Source of the DNA: Acanthococcus lagerstroemiae
Taxonomy: Eukaryota; Arthropoda; Insecta; Hemiptera; Eriococcidae
DNA length: 64,000 bases
Assembly (NCBI GenBank): GCA_031841125.1
Contig: JAJSSI010000050.1
Location: 1-64,000, forward strand
Direction: 5' to 3'
Numbering within the stretch: position 1 is the stretch's first letter; every line of letters begins with the position of its first letter. Shown here piece after piece: positions 63,881-64,000 of the stretch. The notes below the pieces were generated by a model. The model was not told where the DNA came from and made no database searches. It worked only from the letters and a program-made list of their open reading frames with translations. A program made the position numbers and the translations under genes.

Positions 63881-64000
63881 CTACGGCGTCGGCGCTGGTG
63901 CTAAGTACTCAATTTTTCGAGACGAATTCGAATCCGTTGTCGAAATTGAGCTAGAGTCATTTTTTGACCCAAATTGATCAATTTTCCCAACTTTTTTGAG
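63881..64000 (+). repeat. Partial last monomer cut by the right window edge
   Basis: The first 120 bases of a standard copy, ending in the CTTTTTTGAG segment. The array therefore continues to the right. Confidence 0.95.

Larger units (their letters stand above)
1..64000 (+). repeat. Satellite DNA array, 292-bp monomer, 219 anchored copies
   Basis: A single repeat family fills the window, every copy in the same orientation. Copy starts, defined by the anchor CTACGGCGTCGGCG, were followed one by one from 18 to 63881. The commonest spacing is 292 bp, next 291 bp. The consensus is about 38% GC (55 C and 57 G per 292). Most copies carry single EcoRI (GAATTC), BclI (TGATCA), ScaI (AGTACT), BstBI (TTCGAA) and AseI (ATTAAT) sites, which would give a ladder on digestion. 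No unique DNA, inversion or inserted element interrupts the array. Since 292 is not a multiple of three and stops occur in all frames, no frame runs from copy to copy. A centromeric, pericentromeric, subtelomeric or B-chromosome satellite are all possible; the sequence does not decide. Confidence 0.98.
25361..64000 (+). repeat. Zone 2: homogenised part of the array (copies 87-219)
   Basis: All 132 copy-to-copy distances lie between 290 and 293 bp (one 293, one 290, the rest 291 or 292). Variation is limited to a few recurring sites: linker T6, T5 or CTC form, TTTGAAAT or TTCGAAAT, TATACATC or TATATATC, CGGGG or CGGG before the anchor, and rare CGAGACG to CAAGACG. No enlarged linker occurs here. 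This is the pattern expected after recent unequal exchange or gene conversion. Confidence 0.9.

Noticed and set aside
1..64000. CRISPR array
   Set aside because: The repeat unit is 292 bp with no unique spacers; adjacent copies are nearly identical throughout and no cas-like genes are present.
1..64000. rDNA, 5S or spliced-leader gene tandem array
   Set aside because: No stretch resembling conserved rRNA, 5S or SL RNA was recognised, and the monomer is AT-rich with T-runs throughout.
1..64000. Telomeric repeat or subtelomeric telomere tract
   Set aside because: No tandem TTAGGC, TTAGGG or similar short repeats seen on either strand.
1..64000. Transposon or LTR element as source of the repeat
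   Set aside because: No coding capacity, terminal repeats of a larger element or target-site duplications are visible; copies are strictly head to tail.

Overview
The whole window is one uninterrupted satellite DNA array. A monomer with a 292-bp consensus repeats head to tail on the + strand from the first base to the last. I traced it with the anchor CTACGGCGTCGGCG and found 219 starts, the first at 18 and the last at 63881 (mean spacing about 293 bp). Both ends are inside the array. I see no protein-coding gene, rRNA, tRNA, transposon, CRISPR array or unique sequence anywhere, so no gene network can be described. Open frames of 60-100 codons exist, but they are by-products of the repeat.

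Organism: a long homogeneous satellite in non-coding DNA points to a eukaryote. The monomer is about 38% GC and has 16 CpG where about 10.7 are expected from base content, so it is not CpG-depleted. That argues against a heavily CpG-methylated genome such as a vertebrate or most plants. The AT-rich linker, built from alternating GAAAATTT / AAATTTTG words, resembles nematode (Caenorhabditis-like) intergenic DNA. This is a resemblance only, held at low to moderate confidence; I do not recognise the satellite by name.

Layout. Zone 1 (1-25360, about 87 copies) is heterogeneous. Copy spacing runs from 167 to 357 bp. Nine copies carry an enlarged AT-rich linker (after copy starts 18, 4138, 6235, 8594, 11267, 12776, 16887, 18994 and 25060), and one copy has an internal deletion of about 125 bp (start 20516). 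Zone 2 (25361-64000, about 132 copies) is highly homogenised: every spacing is 290-293 bp and nearly all are 291 or 292. It includes a run of nine copies with no difference I could see (27990-30617).

Higher-order structure. In zone 1 the enlarged linkers fall mostly in a seven-copy register. A seven-copy block (8303-10388) recurs in the same order at 18703-20588, 35 copies (about 10.4 kb) downstream. Zone 2 holds a four-copy register (45206-49871) and a shorter seven-copy one (31786-36451).

Within each monomer (numbered 1-292 from the anchor) there is a GC-rich start (1-20), a bulged inverted repeat (28-70), a perfect 14-bp palindrome (91-104), a small inverted repeat (116-130), a near-invariant core (about 131-202) with two mutually exclusive hairpins, an AT-rich linker (205-270) where most length changes occur, and a final dyad (274-287). 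The span 16-85 also resembles a Pol III internal promoter (A box, B box, T-run). That is the most testable functional idea here, but it is weak evidence.
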